64,000 nt of DNA, taken from assembly GCF_000364625.1 (NCBI RefSeq), contig NZ_KB822606.1:62001-126000 (forward strand), written 5' to 3'. The notes below the pieces were generated by a model. It searched no databases. It saw only the letters and a program-made list of their open reading frames with translations, and was not told where the DNA came from. Positions 47,339-56,520 of this stretch are shown here, one piece after another. The stretch comes from Pseudomonas thermotolerans DSM 14292. GTDB lineage: Bacteria; Pseudomonadota; Gammaproteobacteria; Pseudomonadales; Pseudomonadaceae. Numbering within the stretch: the first letter of the stretch is position 1; every line of letters begins with the position of its first letter. Made by a program: the position numbers and the translations under genes.

Positions 47339-48071
47339 CGTGGTACTGGATACCGAAACGACCGGTATGCCGGTCACCGAGGGGCACCGGATCATCGAGA
47401 TCGGCTGCGTCGAGCTGATGGGCCGGCGCCTCACCGGTCGGCATTTCCACGTCTATCTGCAGCCGGACCGCGAGGTCGACGAAGGTGCGGTGGCGGTGCA
47501 CGGCATCACCAACGAGTTCCTTGCCGACAAGCCACGTTTCAAGGACATCGCCGACGAGTTCTTCGAGTTCATCAACGGCGCCCAGCTGATCATCCACAAC
47601 GCGGCGTTCGACGTCGGCTTCATCAACAACGAGTTCGCCCTGCTGGGCCAGGCCGAGCGCGCCGACGTCAACAACTACTGCACGGTGCTGGACACCCTGC
47701 TGCTGGCCCGCGAGCGCCATCCCGGTCAGCGCAACAACTTGGACGCCCTGTGCAAGCGCTACGGGGTGGACAACTCCGGTCGCGACCTCCACGGCGCGCT
47801 GCTCGACGCCGAGATCCTCGCCGACGTCTATCTGGCGATGACCGGCGGCCAGACCACCCTGTCGTTGGCCGGCAGTGGTGTCGATGGCTCCGCCACGGGG
47901 GGGGGCCAGGTCAGCGAGATCCGCCGCCTGCCGGCCGATCGTCCGCGCACCCGGGTGATCCAGGCCACTGCCGAGGAACTGGAAGCCCATGCCACGCGCC
48001 TGGCGGTGATCGAGAAGTCCGCCGGCGGTCCGCCGTTGTGGGTCCAGTTGGAGTCCGGCGCCCATCAGTAA
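47331..48071 (+). CDS. dnaQ: DNA polymerase III epsilon subunit (proofreading exonuclease)
   Basis: 246 residues. DEDDh exonuclease: D-T-E-T-T-G (ExoI), N-A-A-F-D-V-G-F (ExoII), and H-G-A-L-L-D-A (ExoIII) with the catalytic His. Q-T-T-L-S-L near 183 is the beta-clamp-binding motif. The C-terminal tail binds polymerase alpha. The linker after the clamp motif contains a run of nine G bases. It starts inside rnhA (8-base overlap), so translation is coupled. Confidence 0.96.
   Translation: MRSVVLDTETTGMPVTEGHRIIEIGCVELMGRRLTGRHFHVYLQPDREVDEGAVAVHGITNEFLADKPRFKDIADEFFEFINGAQLIIHNAAFDVGFINNEFALLGQAERADVNNYCTVLDTLLLARERHPGQRNNLDALCKRYGVDNSGRDLHGALLDAEILADVYLAMTGGQTTLSLAGSGVDGSATGGGQVSEIRRLPADRPRTRVIQATAEELEAHATRLAVIEKSAGGPPLWVQLESGAHQ
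47897..47905 (+). repeat. G9 homopolymer inside dnaQ
   Basis: Nine consecutive G residues encode Thr-Gly-Gly-Gly in the DnaQ linker. Slippage by one base would frameshift the C-terminal polymerase-binding tail. Confidence 0.9.
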
Positions 48072-48223
48072 GCTCTCCCGGGCGGGACTGCCGCCCCGTC
48101 AGAGGGCGGAATTGCGACCTTTTCTTACAGGCGCAAGCCGAGGGGGTTCCGTCCGTCGCCTCCGCCGCTCTACCCTGAAGCATCGGCAGCCTGGATCGCG
48201 GCTGCCTGATTCAGGGGCAAACA

Positions 48224-50479
48224 ATGTACAAAGACCTCCAATTCCCCATTCTCATCGTCCATCGCGACATCAAGGCCGATACCGTGGCCGGCAACCGCGT
48301 CCGTGAGATCGCCCGCGAACTGGAACAGGACGGCTTCGCCATCCTCTCCACGGCAAGTGCCAGCGAAGGGCGCATCGTCGCTTCCACCCACCATGGTCTG
48401 GCCTGCATCCTGGTCGCCGCCGAGGGAGCGGGAGAGAATCGAAGCCTGCTGCAGGACGTGGTGGAGCTGATCCGCGTGGCCAGGGTCCGTGCGCCGCAGC
48501 TGCCGATCTTCGCTCTCGGCGAGCAGGTGACCATCGAGAACGCTCCGGCCGAGGCCATGGCCGACCTCAACCAACTGCGCGGGCTGCTCTACCTGTTCGA
48601 GGACACCGTGCCCTTCCTCGCCCGTCAGGTGGCGCGGGCCGCGCGTGGCTACCTGGAGGGGCTGCTGCCGCCGTTCTTCCGCGCCCTGGTGGAGCACACC
48701 GCGCAGTCCAACTATTCCTGGCACACCCCGGGGCACGGCGGCGGTGTGGCTTACCGCAAGAGCCCGGTGGGGCAGGCCTTTCACCAGTTCTTCGGCGAGA
48801 ACACCCTGCGCTCCGACTTGTCGGTTTCCGTACCGGAGCTGGGTTCGCTGCTGGATCACACCGGGCCGCTGGCCGAGGCGGAAACCCGCGCGGCGCGCAA
48901 CTTCGGCGCCGACCATACCTATTTCGTGATCAACGGCACCTCGACGGCCAACAAGATCGTCTGGCACTCCATGGTCGGCCGCGACGATCTGGTGTTGGTG
49001 GACCGCAACTGCCACAAGTCGATCCTCCACGCCATCATCATGACCGGTGCCATCCCCCTGTACCTGTGCCCGGAGCGCAACGAGCTGGGCATCATCGGGC
49101 CGATTCCGCTCTCCGAGTTCAGCAAGGAGGCGATCCAGGCGAAGATCGCCGCCAGCCCGCTGGCCAGAGGGCGCGAGCCGCGGGTCAAGCTGGCGGTGGT
49201 GACCAATTCCACCTACGACGGCCTCTGTTACAACGCCGAGATGGTCAAGCAGGCCCTCGGCGACAGCGTCGAGGTGCTGCACTTCGACGAGGCCTGGTAC
49301 GCCTACGCGGCCTTCCACGAGTTCTACGCGGGGCGTTACGGCATGGGCACTCGCCTGGAGGCGGACTCGCCTCTGGTCTTTGCCACCCATTCCACCCACA
49401 AGCTGCTGGCTGCCTTCAGCCAGGCCTCGATGATTCACGTGCGCGACGGCGGTAGCCGCAAGCTGGACCGGTACCGCTTCAACGAGGCCTTCATGATGCA
49501 CATCTCCACCTCGCCGCAGTACAGCATCCTCGCCTCGCTGGACGTGGCCTCGGCGATGATGGAGGGACCGGCCGGGCGCTCGCTGATCCAGGAAACCTTC
49601 GATGAAGCGCTGAGCTTCCGCCGTGCTCTGGCCAACCTGCGCCAGAACCTGCCGGCGGACGACTGGTGGTTCGACATCTGGCAGCCGCCGCGCGCTGCTG
49701 GTGTCGAGGAGGTGGCGACCCGCGACTGGCTGCTGGAGCCGAATGCCGAGTGGCACGGCTTCGGCGAGGTGAACGACGACTACGTGCTGCTCGATCCGGT
49801 CAAGGTCACCCTGGTCACCCCGGGGCTGAGCGCCGGCGGGCGCCTGGACGAGCACGGCATTCCCGCCGCGGTGGTCAGCAAGTTCCTCTGGGAACGCGGC
49901 CTGGTGGTGGAGAAGACCGGCCTGTACTCCTTCCTGGTGTTGTTCTCCATGGGGATCACCAAGGGCAAGTGGAGCACCCTGCTCACCGAGCTGCTGGAGT
50001 TCAAGCGCCTCTACGACGCCAACGTGGCGCTTGCCGAGGCGTTGCCGAGCATCGCCCGCGCCGGTGGCACCCGCTATGCCGGCATGGGCCTGCGCGACCT
50101 GTGCGACGAGCTGCACGCCTGCTACCGGGAGAACGCCACCGCCAAGGCCCTCAAGCGCATGTACACCACGCTCCCCGAGGTGGTGATGAAGCCTGCCGAT
50201 GCCTACGACCGGCTGGTCCGCGGAGAGGTGGAGGCGGTGCCCATCGACCGTCTGGAAGGACGAATCGCCGCGGTGATGCTGGTGCCCTATCCGCCGGGCA
50301 TTCCGCTGATCATGCCGGGCGAGCGCTTCACCCAGGCGACCCGTTCGATCATCGACTACCTGGGTTTCGCCCGCGATTTCGATCGCCGCTTCCCCGGCTT
50401 CGACGCGGACGTGCACGGCCTGCAGAGCGAGGAGCGCGGCGGCGAGCGATGCTACACGGTGGACTGCATCAAGATCTGA
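48224..50479 (+). CDS. ldcA: Lysine decarboxylase (Arg/Lys/Orn decarboxylase family), LdcA
   Basis: 751 residues, the size of fold-I basic amino-acid decarboxylases. An N-terminal wing (about 1-130), a PLP domain with T-H-S-T-H-K (Lys393, Schiff base), D-E-A-W-Y-A-Y near 355, and a complete C-terminal domain. By context and family it corresponds to P. aeruginosa LdcA, which converts lysine to cadaverine and is induced by arginine through ArgR in that species. The specificity call rests on orthology. The 152-base upstream gap holds two short stem-loops and no clear promoter. Confidence 0.9.
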   Translation: MYKDLQFPILIVHRDIKADTVAGNRVREIARELEQDGFAILSTASASEGRIVASTHHGLACILVAAEGAGENRSLLQDVVELIRVARVRAPQLPIFALGEQVTIENAPAEAMADLNQLRGLLYLFEDTVPFLARQVARAARGYLEGLLPPFFRALVEHTAQSNYSWHTPGHGGGVAYRKSPVGQAFHQFFGENTLRSDLSVSVPELGSLLDHTGPLAEAETRAARNFGADHTYFVINGTSTANKIVWHSMVGRDDLVLVDRNCHKSILHAIIMTGAIPLYLCPERNELGIIGPIPLSEFSKEAIQAKIAASPLARGREPRVKLAVVTNSTYDGLCYNAEMVKQALGDSVEVLHFDEAWYAYAAFHEFYAGRYGMGTRLEADSPLVFATHSTHKLLAAFSQASMIHVRDGGSRKLDRYRFNEAFMMHISTSPQYSILASLDVASAMMEGPAGRSLIQETFDEALSFRRALANLRQNLPADDWWFDIWQPPRAAGVEEVATRDWLLEPNAEWHGFGEVNDDYVLLDPVKVTLVTPGLSAGGRLDEHGIPAAVVSKFLWERGLVVEKTGLYSFLVLFSMGITKGKWSTLLTELLEFKRLYDANVALAEALPSIARAGGTRYAGMGLRDLCDELHACYRENATAKALKRMYTTLPEVVMKPADAYDRLVRGEVEAVPIDRLEGRIAAVMLVPYPPGIPLIMPGERFTQATRSIIDYLGFARDFDRRFPGFDADVHGLQSEERGGERCYTVDCIKI

Positions 50480-50733
50480 GTCCGGGGCGGAGCAGGGCCG
50501 CCGTCGCCACAGCAGGGGGGGCGGCGCCTTGCGCTGCGGTGCGCTGGTCGGATGGCAAATTGCCGCCCAATAGATCAAGCAGTTAAGGCACGAAATGGAA
50601 GTTGTGCATGAATTGCGGAGCGTGCCCCAGGTCACAGTCATCGGCTTCGACATTTAGGACGCGCTTGTTATAGTTGGGCCGCTCTGGCCTTAGAAAAATC
50701 GTCTATCGCGCCTGCGCTGTCCGAGGATGCGTC
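50480..50733. other. Intergenic region between ldcA and the isomerase gene
   Basis: 254 bases without a gene. A GCCGCC/GGCGGC hairpin with a run of seven G lies near 50500-50525 but lacks a T-tract. An AT-richer stretch with the promoter at 50647 follows. Confidence 0.5.
50647..50674 (+). promoter_or_regulatory. Predicted sigma-70 promoter of the isomerase-fimL-nudC genes
   Basis: TCGACA (50647-50652), a 16-bp spacer, and TATAGT (50669-50674). It would give a leader of about 53 bases before the ATG at 50734. Confidence 0.5.
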
Positions 50734-51546
50734 ATGCCTGAATACAAAGCCTTCCGTGTCGAGCTCAAGGACAAGATCGCCCATGTGCAGATCAACCGTC
50801 CGGACAAGCTCAACGCCATGAATGCCGATTTCTGGACAGAAATCATCGACGTGTTCCGCTGGGCGGACGAAACTGATGAGGTCCGGGTGGTCGTCCTCTC
50901 CGGCGCAGGCAAGCATTTCTCCGCTGGCATCGACCTCGCCATGCTCGGCCAGTTGGCCAGCCAGATGGGGCCGGATCCGGCCCGCAACGCCGATCTGATG
51001 CGCCGGCGTATCAGCGAGCTGCAGGCCTCCTTCAACGCCGTGGACAACTGCCGCAAACCGGTACTCGCCGCGGTGCACGGCTACTGCCTGGGTGGCGGCA
51101 TCGACCTGATCACTGCCTGCGACATGCGCTACGCCACCGCCGATGCCCAGCTGTCGATCCGCGAAGTGGACATGGGCCTGGCCGCCGACGTCGGCACCCT
51201 GCAGCGCCTGCCGCGGATCATCGGCGACGGCCTGGCCCGCGAGCTGGCCTACACCGCGCGCACCATCAGCGGCGAGGAAGCCCGGCAGATCGGCCTGGTC
51301 AACCGCACCTACGCCGACTACGACGCGCTGATCTCCGGGGTCTTCGAAATCGCCGCGGAGATCGCTAGCAAGTCCCCGGTGGCGGTGCGTGGTACCAAGC
51401 GCATGCTGTCCTACATGCGCGACCATAGCATCGCCGACGGCCTGGAATACGTCGCCACCTGGAACTCGGCCATGCTGCAGTCCGCCGACGTGCGGGTGGC
51501 CATGGCCGCGTTCATGAGCAAGCAGAAGCCGGATTTCGCCGATTGA
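50734..51546 (+). CDS. Delta3,5-delta2,4-dienoyl-CoA isomerase-like crotonase
   Basis: 270 residues of the crotonase fold, usually annotated simply as enoyl-CoA hydratase. The oxyanion loops are S-A-G-I-D-L and G-Y-C-L-G-G-G-I-D. Acidic residues Asp124, Glu144 and Asp152 have spacings of 20 and 8, identical to Asp176/Glu196/Asp204 of rat dienoyl-CoA isomerase, and E-V-D-M-G-L-A-A-D-V-G-T-L-Q-R-L-P is nearly the ECH1 sequence. Inferred reaction: isomerisation of 3,5- to 2,4-dienoyl-CoA, the substrate of FadH. Start 50734 follows GAGGATG; upstream in-frame codons lack support. Confidence 0.85.
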   Translation: MPEYKAFRVELKDKIAHVQINRPDKLNAMNADFWTEIIDVFRWADETDEVRVVVLSGAGKHFSAGIDLAMLGQLASQMGPDPARNADLMRRRISELQASFNAVDNCRKPVLAAVHGYCLGGGIDLITACDMRYATADAQLSIREVDMGLAADVGTLQRLPRIIGDGLARELAYTARTISGEEARQIGLVNRTYADYDALISGVFEIAAEIASKSPVAVRGTKRMLSYMRDHSIADGLEYVATWNSAMLQSADVRVAMAAFMSKQKPDFAD

Positions 51547-51589
51547 ATCCGCTGCGTTCCGTCAATCCTGCGCGGGAGGCGCATTAGGC

Positions 51590-53260
51590 ATGGTTTCCGG
51601 AGCTACGTCCCTGGGCATGGTGCGCGACGAGCTGTTCGCCACCATGGATGAAGCCGAACAGAGTCTCGAACACTTCATTGCCGAGCGGCACAACGGCGCG
51701 CCCCTGCAGCAGGCGGTGGACAACCTGCAGCAGGTGCGCGGCATCCTCAATCTGATCGAGCTGGCCGGTGCCGAGCTGCTGGCCCAGGAGATCCTCCAGC
51801 AGGCCACCGACATTCCCGCCGGCGCCGGCGCGGAGCGCGACGCCCAATTGGCAGCGCTGAGCAATGCCCTGCACGTGCTGCGTCGCTATCTGGAGAACGT
51901 CGAGACCCATCGCCAGGAGCTGCCCGAGGTGCTGCTGCCGGCGATCAACGACCTGCGCCAGGCCGGCGGCCAGTCGCCGCTGCCGGAAAGCTTCTTCTTC
52001 AGCGCCCGGCTCGACCTGGCGCGTCCGCCGGCGGAGTCGCGCCGACTGGAGCCGGGTGCCCGCGCCACCCTGGTACGCCAGCTGCGCCACATGTACCAGC
52101 TCGGTCTGCTGGGCTTTCTGCGTGACCAGAACCCGCAGGCCGGCATCAAGCTGATGGCCCGCGCCTTCGCCCGTCTGGACAGCCTGTTCGCCGGCGAGCC
52201 GAACGGCCGGCTGATCTGGATCGCCGCTGCCGCCCTGGAGGCGCAGCGCGACGGCCAACTGCTGCCGCGCAAGTCGCGCAAGCAGCTGTTCGCCCGTCTG
52301 GACCGCGAACTCAAGCAGCTGCTCGGCAACCCGCGGTACGAGGTACCGCGCAACCTGCTCAAGGAACTGCTCTACCTGGTGGCCCTAGCCGACAGCCAGG
52401 GGCCGCTGGCCAGCGAGGTGCGCGAGGTGTTCGGCCTGGCGCCGCTGCCGTTCACCGATCAGCTGCTGGAAGAGGAGTACCAGCGTCTCTCCGGTCCCGG
52501 ACAGTCGGTGATGCGTTCGCTGTCCTCGGCGATCCGCGAGGAGCTCGCCGGAGTCAAGGACTTGGTCGACCTGATCGAGCGCGGTACCGCCGGAGCGGAC
52601 AGCTTCTCCACCCTGCACGCGCAACTGGCCAAGCTGAGCAAGACCCTCGGCATGGTCGGCCTGAGTTCGGCCAGTGCCGCTCTGAGCAGTCAGTTGCCGG
52701 TCGTCGGTCAGTGGATGGAGAGCCGCCAGCCGGACGTTCAGGCGATGAACAAACTGGCCGACGCCGTGCTCTTCGTGGAAAGCATGGTGGCCAACCTGGA
52801 ACGCGGCGAACGCCGCGAGGCGCGCGCCGTCAGCGGCCCGCAGGACGAACTGGATTCCTTCGCCCAGCACCAGCTGATCGAGGCGCGCATCGTGGTGATC
52901 GACGAGGCGCGGGCCGGCCTGGCGCTGGCCAAGCGGGCGATCACCTCCTATCTGGAAGCCGGCGGCGACAAGCTGCACCTGGCCAACGTGCCGTTCAGCC
53001 TGCAGGCGGTGCGCGGCGGCCTCTGGTTCCTCGGTCAGGAGCGCGCGGCCGCCCTGATTGGCGCCTGTGCCGAGTACATCCAGAAGCAGATGCTGGAAAA
53101 CGCCCAGATGCCCTCCGAGCAGATGCTGGAGACCCTGGCCGATGCCCTGACCAGCCTCGAGTACTACCTTGAGGGCGGCGGTGCGCTGCGTCCGGAAACC
53201 AACCCCAGCGTGCTCGACCTCGCCGCGGAAAGCGTGCGGGCGCTCGGGATGGCAGCCTGA
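51590..53260 (+). CDS. fimL: FimL, Hpt-like twitching/cAMP regulator
   Basis: 556 residues, the size of P. aeruginosa FimL. The protein resembles the N-terminal region of the ChpA kinase, with Hpt-like helical bundles in which the phosphorylatable His is replaced. Here [11 protein letters not shown] near residue 45 and [13 protein letters not shown] near 350 sit where an Hpt would read L-H-x-x-K-G. Known role: links FimV/PilG to the adenylate cyclase CyaB, controlling cAMP, Vfr and type IV pili. GGGAGG lies 10 bases before the ATG; an ATG 27 bases further in is an alternative start. Confidence 0.88.
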   Translation: MVSGATSLGMVRDELFATMDEAEQSLEHFIAERHNGAPLQQAVDNLQQVRGILNLIELAGAELLAQEILQQATDIPAGAGAERDAQLAALSNALHVLRRYLENVETHRQELPEVLLPAINDLRQAGGQSPLPESFFFSARLDLARPPAESRRLEPGARATLVRQLRHMYQLGLLGFLRDQNPQAGIKLMARAFARLDSLFAGEPNGRLIWIAAAALEAQRDGQLLPRKSRKQLFARLDRELKQLLGNPRYEVPRNLLKELLYLVALADSQGPLASEVREVFGLAPLPFTDQLLEEEYQRLSGPGQSVMRSLSSAIREELAGVKDLVDLIERGTAGADSFSTLHAQLAKLSKTLGMVGLSSASAALSSQLPVVGQWMESRQPDVQAMNKLADAVLFVESMVANLERGERREARAVSGPQDELDSFAQHQLIEARIVVIDEARAGLALAKRAITSYLEAGGDKLHLANVPFSLQAVRGGLWFLGQERAAALIGACAEYIQKQMLENAQMPSEQMLETLADALTSLEYYLEGGGALRPETNPSVLDLAAESVRALGMAA

Positions 53261-53261
53261 G

Positions 53262-54092
53262 ATGGCGGGTTGGCAGACCACTCCGCCGCTCGACGACAGT
53301 CTGCCGGGCGGCTGGTGCGTGGTCCGCGGCCCGCAGGGCTTCCTTCTCGACGACAACGGGGTGCTGTTCCCGCGTCCCTGGCTACAGCAGCAGGGGCTGC
53401 CGCAGGTGGCTGAGCACGGCCTCGGCTACTTCGATGGCGAGCCGGTCTGGCTGGTGCTCCTCGACCAGGATACCGACCTGCCGGGCTGCCGCTGGCAGGG
53501 CATGCGGCCGTTCATGCTGCAGGCCGACTACCCGACCTTCCGCATGCTCTCCTTTGCCGAACAGGTGGCCAGCTGGAGTCGCGATCACCGTTTCTGCGGG
53601 CGCTGCGGCAGCCGCAACCTGCTGGTGCCCGGGGAACGCTGCATGCGCTGCCCGACTTGCGGCCTGGACAGCTACGCGCGCATCTCGCCGAGCATGATCG
53701 TGCTGGTCACCCGTGGCGACGAGATCCTCCTGGCCCGCTCGCCGCGCTTCGTTTCCGGCATGTACAGCACCCTGGCCGGCTTCGTCGAGCCTGGCGAGTC
53801 GGTGGAGGAGTGCGTGGCGCGCGAGGTGCGCGAGGAAGTCGGGGTGGAGGTCCGCAACCTGCAGTACCTGGGCAGCCAGGGCTGGCCCTTCCCCCATTCG
53901 CTGATGCTCGGCTTTCACGCCGAGTACGCCGGTGGCGAGATCACCCCGCAGCCCGAGGAGATCGAGGACGCCGCCTGGTTCCATATCGAGCGTCTACCGC
54001 CGCTGCCCATGCCGCGCTCCATCGCCCGCTATCTGATCGACCTCTACGTGGCCCGCCGCCTCGGTCTGCCGGAGCCTTCGCTGCAGCGCTGA
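53262..54092 (+). CDS. nudC: NADH pyrophosphatase / NAD-decapping hydrolase
   Basis: 276 residues. It hydrolyses NADH and removes NAD caps from RNA. The zinc ribbon C-G-R-C ... C-M-R-C-P-T-C is at about 108-130. The Nudix box is [22 protein letters not shown]. The specificity motif downstream reads S-Q-G-W-P-F-P-H-S instead of S-Q-P-W-P-F-P-x-S. ATG 53262 begins one base after the fimL stop; the longer upstream frame lies inside fimL. Confidence 0.94.
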   Translation: MAGWQTTPPLDDSLPGGWCVVRGPQGFLLDDNGVLFPRPWLQQQGLPQVAEHGLGYFDGEPVWLVLLDQDTDLPGCRWQGMRPFMLQADYPTFRMLSFAEQVASWSRDHRFCGRCGSRNLLVPGERCMRCPTCGLDSYARISPSMIVLVTRGDEILLARSPRFVSGMYSTLAGFVEPGESVEECVAREVREEVGVEVRNLQYLGSQGWPFPHSLMLGFHAEYAGGEITPQPEEIEDAAWFHIERLPPLPMPRSIARYLIDLYVARRLGLPEPSLQR

Positions 54093-54112
54093 AGCTGAGG
54101 CCTGGCGTTCGC

Positions 54113-54898
54113 TCAGGCCATGCCGAACCAGTGCTGCCAGGCCAGGCGCGCAGTGAGCGCCAGCACCACCAGGATGAATACCGGGCGGATGAACCTGGCG
54201 CCGCCGCGGATCGCCGTGCGTGCGCCGAAGAAGGCGCCGGCCATGAGGGCCAGCCCCATGCTGATGCCCAGCACCCAGGCTACCTGGCCGGCGACGATGA
54301 ATACGCCGAGCGCCGTGGCGTTGCTGACGAAGTTCATGGTCCGCGCCACGCCGCTGGCCTTGAGCAGGTCGAGGGGATAGAGCAGCAGGCCGGAGACCGT
54401 CCAGAAGGCCCCGGTGCCGGGGCCGGCCACCCCGTCGTAGAAACCCAGGCTCAGGCCGTGCGGCCACTGGCGGCCTTGGGGGATCGCGGCCTCAGCCAGC
54501 AGCGGCGCATCCGGCGTGCGACTGAACAGCAGGTACAGGCCGCAGGCGAACACTACCACTGGCAGCATCTGGTTCAGCCAGGCCGCCGGCAGCCAGTGGG
54601 CCAGCAGGGCGCCGAGGAGGGCCCCGGCGAAGGTGCTCAGCAGTGCCGGGCGCCATTGCCGCGGGGTGAACAACTTGCGCTTGTAGAAGGTGAAGCTGGC
54701 GGTGCCGGAGCCGAAGGTGGCGCACAGCTTGTTGGTGCCCAGCACCAGGTGAGGTGGCAGGCCGGCGGTGAGCAGGGCGGGTATGGTCAGCAAGCCGCCG
54801 CCTCCCGCGATGGCGTCGATGAAGCCGGCGAGGAAGGCGACGCCGGCGAGGATCGCCAGGGTGAGAGGGTCGATGGCGAGTTCGAGGGGGAAGGGCAT
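54113..54898 (-). CDS. TauE/SafE family permease (DUF81)
   Basis: 261 residues with about eight membrane helices and the two family repeats: F-I-D-A-I-A-G-G-G-G-L-L-T-I-P-A in the first half and F-Y-D-G-V-A-G-P-G-T-G-A-F in the second. Such proteins export or import small sulfur-containing anions such as sulfite or sulfoacetate; the substrate here is unknown. Converges with nudC (20-base gap) and diverges from the next gene. Confidence 0.9.
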   Translation of the reverse strand: MPFPLELAIDPLTLAILAGVAFLAGFIDAIAGGGGLLTIPALLTAGLPPHLVLGTNKLCATFGSGTASFTFYKRKLFTPRQWRPALLSTFAGALLGALLAHWLPAAWLNQMLPVVVFACGLYLLFSRTPDAPLLAEAAIPQGRQWPHGLSLGFYDGVAGPGTGAFWTVSGLLLYPLDLLKASGVARTMNFVSNATALGVFIVAGQVAWVLGISMGLALMAGAFFGARTAIRGGARFIRPVFILVVLALTARLAWQHWFGMA

Positions 54899-54998
54899 AA
54901 AAAGTTCGACTTGTGTCCGATTGTGGGAGGCGGCAACTGGTAGCTGCTCTGCTCGCTGCGCATAATGCCGGCTATTTTCAGCGCTAGGAAATGTGTTT

Positions 54999-55649
54999 AT
55001 GCAGTATGACGGTTTGGCCTGGTGCATCGCATTGCTTGCACTGCTGGCTTTCCTGGTGGCCGGGCGGATCCTGTTCGATCGCCACTGGCTCCTCGGCTGG
55101 CTGCGCGGCACCCTCGGCCTGGGCTTCCTGGCCCTGGCCGTTCTGGTGGGGGGGTGCGCCTACGACCTGATGAGCTACACGGCGCTGCCCCAGGGCAAGC
55201 CGCTGGTGACCCTCAGCTTCGCCGCCGAGGGGCCGCAGCGCTACCGGGTCACCCTGCTGGAGGGGAGCGAGGAGCGCAGCCTGCTGCTGGAAGGCGATCT
55301 CTGGCAGCTGGATGCCCGGCTGTTCCGTTGGAAGGGCCTGGCCGAGCTGATCGGTCTGGCTCCCGGCTACCGCCTGGAGAAGCTCTCCGGGCGTTTCCTG
55401 GCCATCGAGCAGCAGGAAGTGGCCCTGCACGCCCAGGCGCAGCTGGCGCAGAGTCCCTACGGCATCGATTTGTGGCGCTGGCTGCGCCTCGGCCAGCATG
55501 ACCTGCTGATCTTCGATGCCCAGGCCCTGCGGGTCAGTTACCTGCCGATGGTCGATGGCGCTGTCTATGCAGTGTCCCTGACCCCCACCGGGTTGCTCGC
55601 CCAGCCGCTCAACCAGGCCGCCGAGCAGGCGCTGAAGGAGTGGCGCTGA
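54999..55649 (+). CDS. Membrane protein of unknown function
   Basis: 216 residues. Two N-terminal membrane helices (about 7-23 and 34-52) are followed by a soluble domain, probably periplasmic, with a beta-rich pattern (P-L-V-T-L-S-F, R-Y-R-V-T-L-L-E-G, L-L-L-E-G-D-L-W-Q-L-D-A-R). Pseudomonas homologues are often labelled multidrug-transporter-like, but I see no transporter signature. AGGAA eight bases before ATG 54999 sets the start; a GTG at 54993 is in frame. Its stop lies 3 bases from that of the converging dioxygenase gene. Confidence 0.8.
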   Translation: MQYDGLAWCIALLALLAFLVAGRILFDRHWLLGWLRGTLGLGFLALAVLVGGCAYDLMSYTALPQGKPLVTLSFAAEGPQRYRVTLLEGSEERSLLLEGDLWQLDARLFRWKGLAELIGLAPGYRLEKLSGRFLAIEQQEVALHAQAQLAQSPYGIDLWRWLRLGQHDLLIFDAQALRVSYLPMVDGAVYAVSLTPTGLLAQPLNQAAEQALKEWR

Positions 55650-55652
55650 GAC

Positions 55653-56420
55653 TCAGTCGAAGCGGTATACGTCCATGCCCAGGGCGCCCATGGTGAAGCC
55701 CTGGTAGACCACGGAGAAGCGCTCGCCGGCGCCGTAGGCGAAGTACAGCGGCAAGAGGTGCTCGTCGCTGGGGTGATTGCGGAGGGCATGGGGCGCCTGC
55801 CGGCGGTAGTCGACCAGCGCCGCCTCGTCGCCGCTGGCCAGCTTCTCCACCATCCAGTCGCGGAAAGCCCGCGCCCAGGGCGCGACCGTGCCGTCCGCGG
55901 CATTCCGGTACAGCTCGCGCAGGTTGTGGGTGATGCTCCCCGAGCCGATCAGCAGGACGCCCTGCTCGCGCAGTGCGCGCAAGGCCCGGCCGATGTGGAC
56001 CTGCAGCTCCGGCCCCAAGTGGCTCGGCAGAGACAGCTGGAGCATCGGGATGTCGGCTTCGGGGTACATCAGCATGAGCGGCACCCAGGCACCGTGATCG
56101 AACGGCCGTTGCTCGTCCAGCGCAGCAGGCAGGCCCTGTTCGCCGAGCAGTTCGACGATCTCGCCGGCCAGTCGGGGAGCGCCAGACGCCGGGTATTGCA
56201 GGGCGTAGAGCTCGGGCGGAAAGCCGTAGAAGTCGTGCCAGGTCTCCGGCCGTTCGGCTCCGGTGAGCAGCAGCCCGTGGCTTTCCCAGTGCGCGGAGAC
56301 CACCAGGATGGCCTTCGGCCGGGGCAGTTCGGCGGCCAGCCGGGCGAGGACCGGGCCGCTGTCGCCCGGCTCCAGGGCCAGCATGGGGGAGCCGTGGGAG
56401 ATGAACAGGCTTGGCAGCAT
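55653..56420 (-). CDS. LigB-family extradiol dioxygenase (4,5-DOPA dioxygenase type, YgiD)
   Basis: 255 residues. Metal and catalytic histidines fit the family: I-S-H-G-S-P at the N-terminus, S-A-H-W-E-S near 44, F-D-H-G-A-W near 108, and G-S-G-S-I-T-H-N near 155. Members cleave catecholic rings such as L-DOPA; the physiological substrate in Pseudomonas is uncertain. AGGAGTG before ATG 56420 fixes the start; longer upstream sequence is not conserved. It is followed by converging transcription and no terminator. Confidence 0.88.
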   Translation of the reverse strand: MLPSLFISHGSPMLALEPGDSGPVLARLAAELPRPKAILVVSAHWESHGLLLTGAERPETWHDFYGFPPELYALQYPASGAPRLAGEIVELLGEQGLPAALDEQRPFDHGAWVPLMLMYPEADIPMLQLSLPSHLGPELQVHIGRALRALREQGVLLIGSGSITHNLRELYRNAADGTVAPWARAFRDWMVEKLASGDEAALVDYRRQAPHALRNHPSDEHLLPLYFAYGAGERFSVVYQGFTMGALGMDVYRFD

Positions 56421-56520
56421 GACGACACTCCTGGGGGAAGGGCGGCTATCTTCGCCGCTCCGGCACCCGGCCATCCAGAGCGATTTTTCGAGGATTCCCA
56501 TCGAATCTTCCGCGGCGCGT

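Noticed and set aside
50500..50530. GCCGCC/GGCGGC hairpin with a G7 run as a terminator of ldcA
   Set aside because: No T-tract follows, so a factor-independent terminator is not supported.
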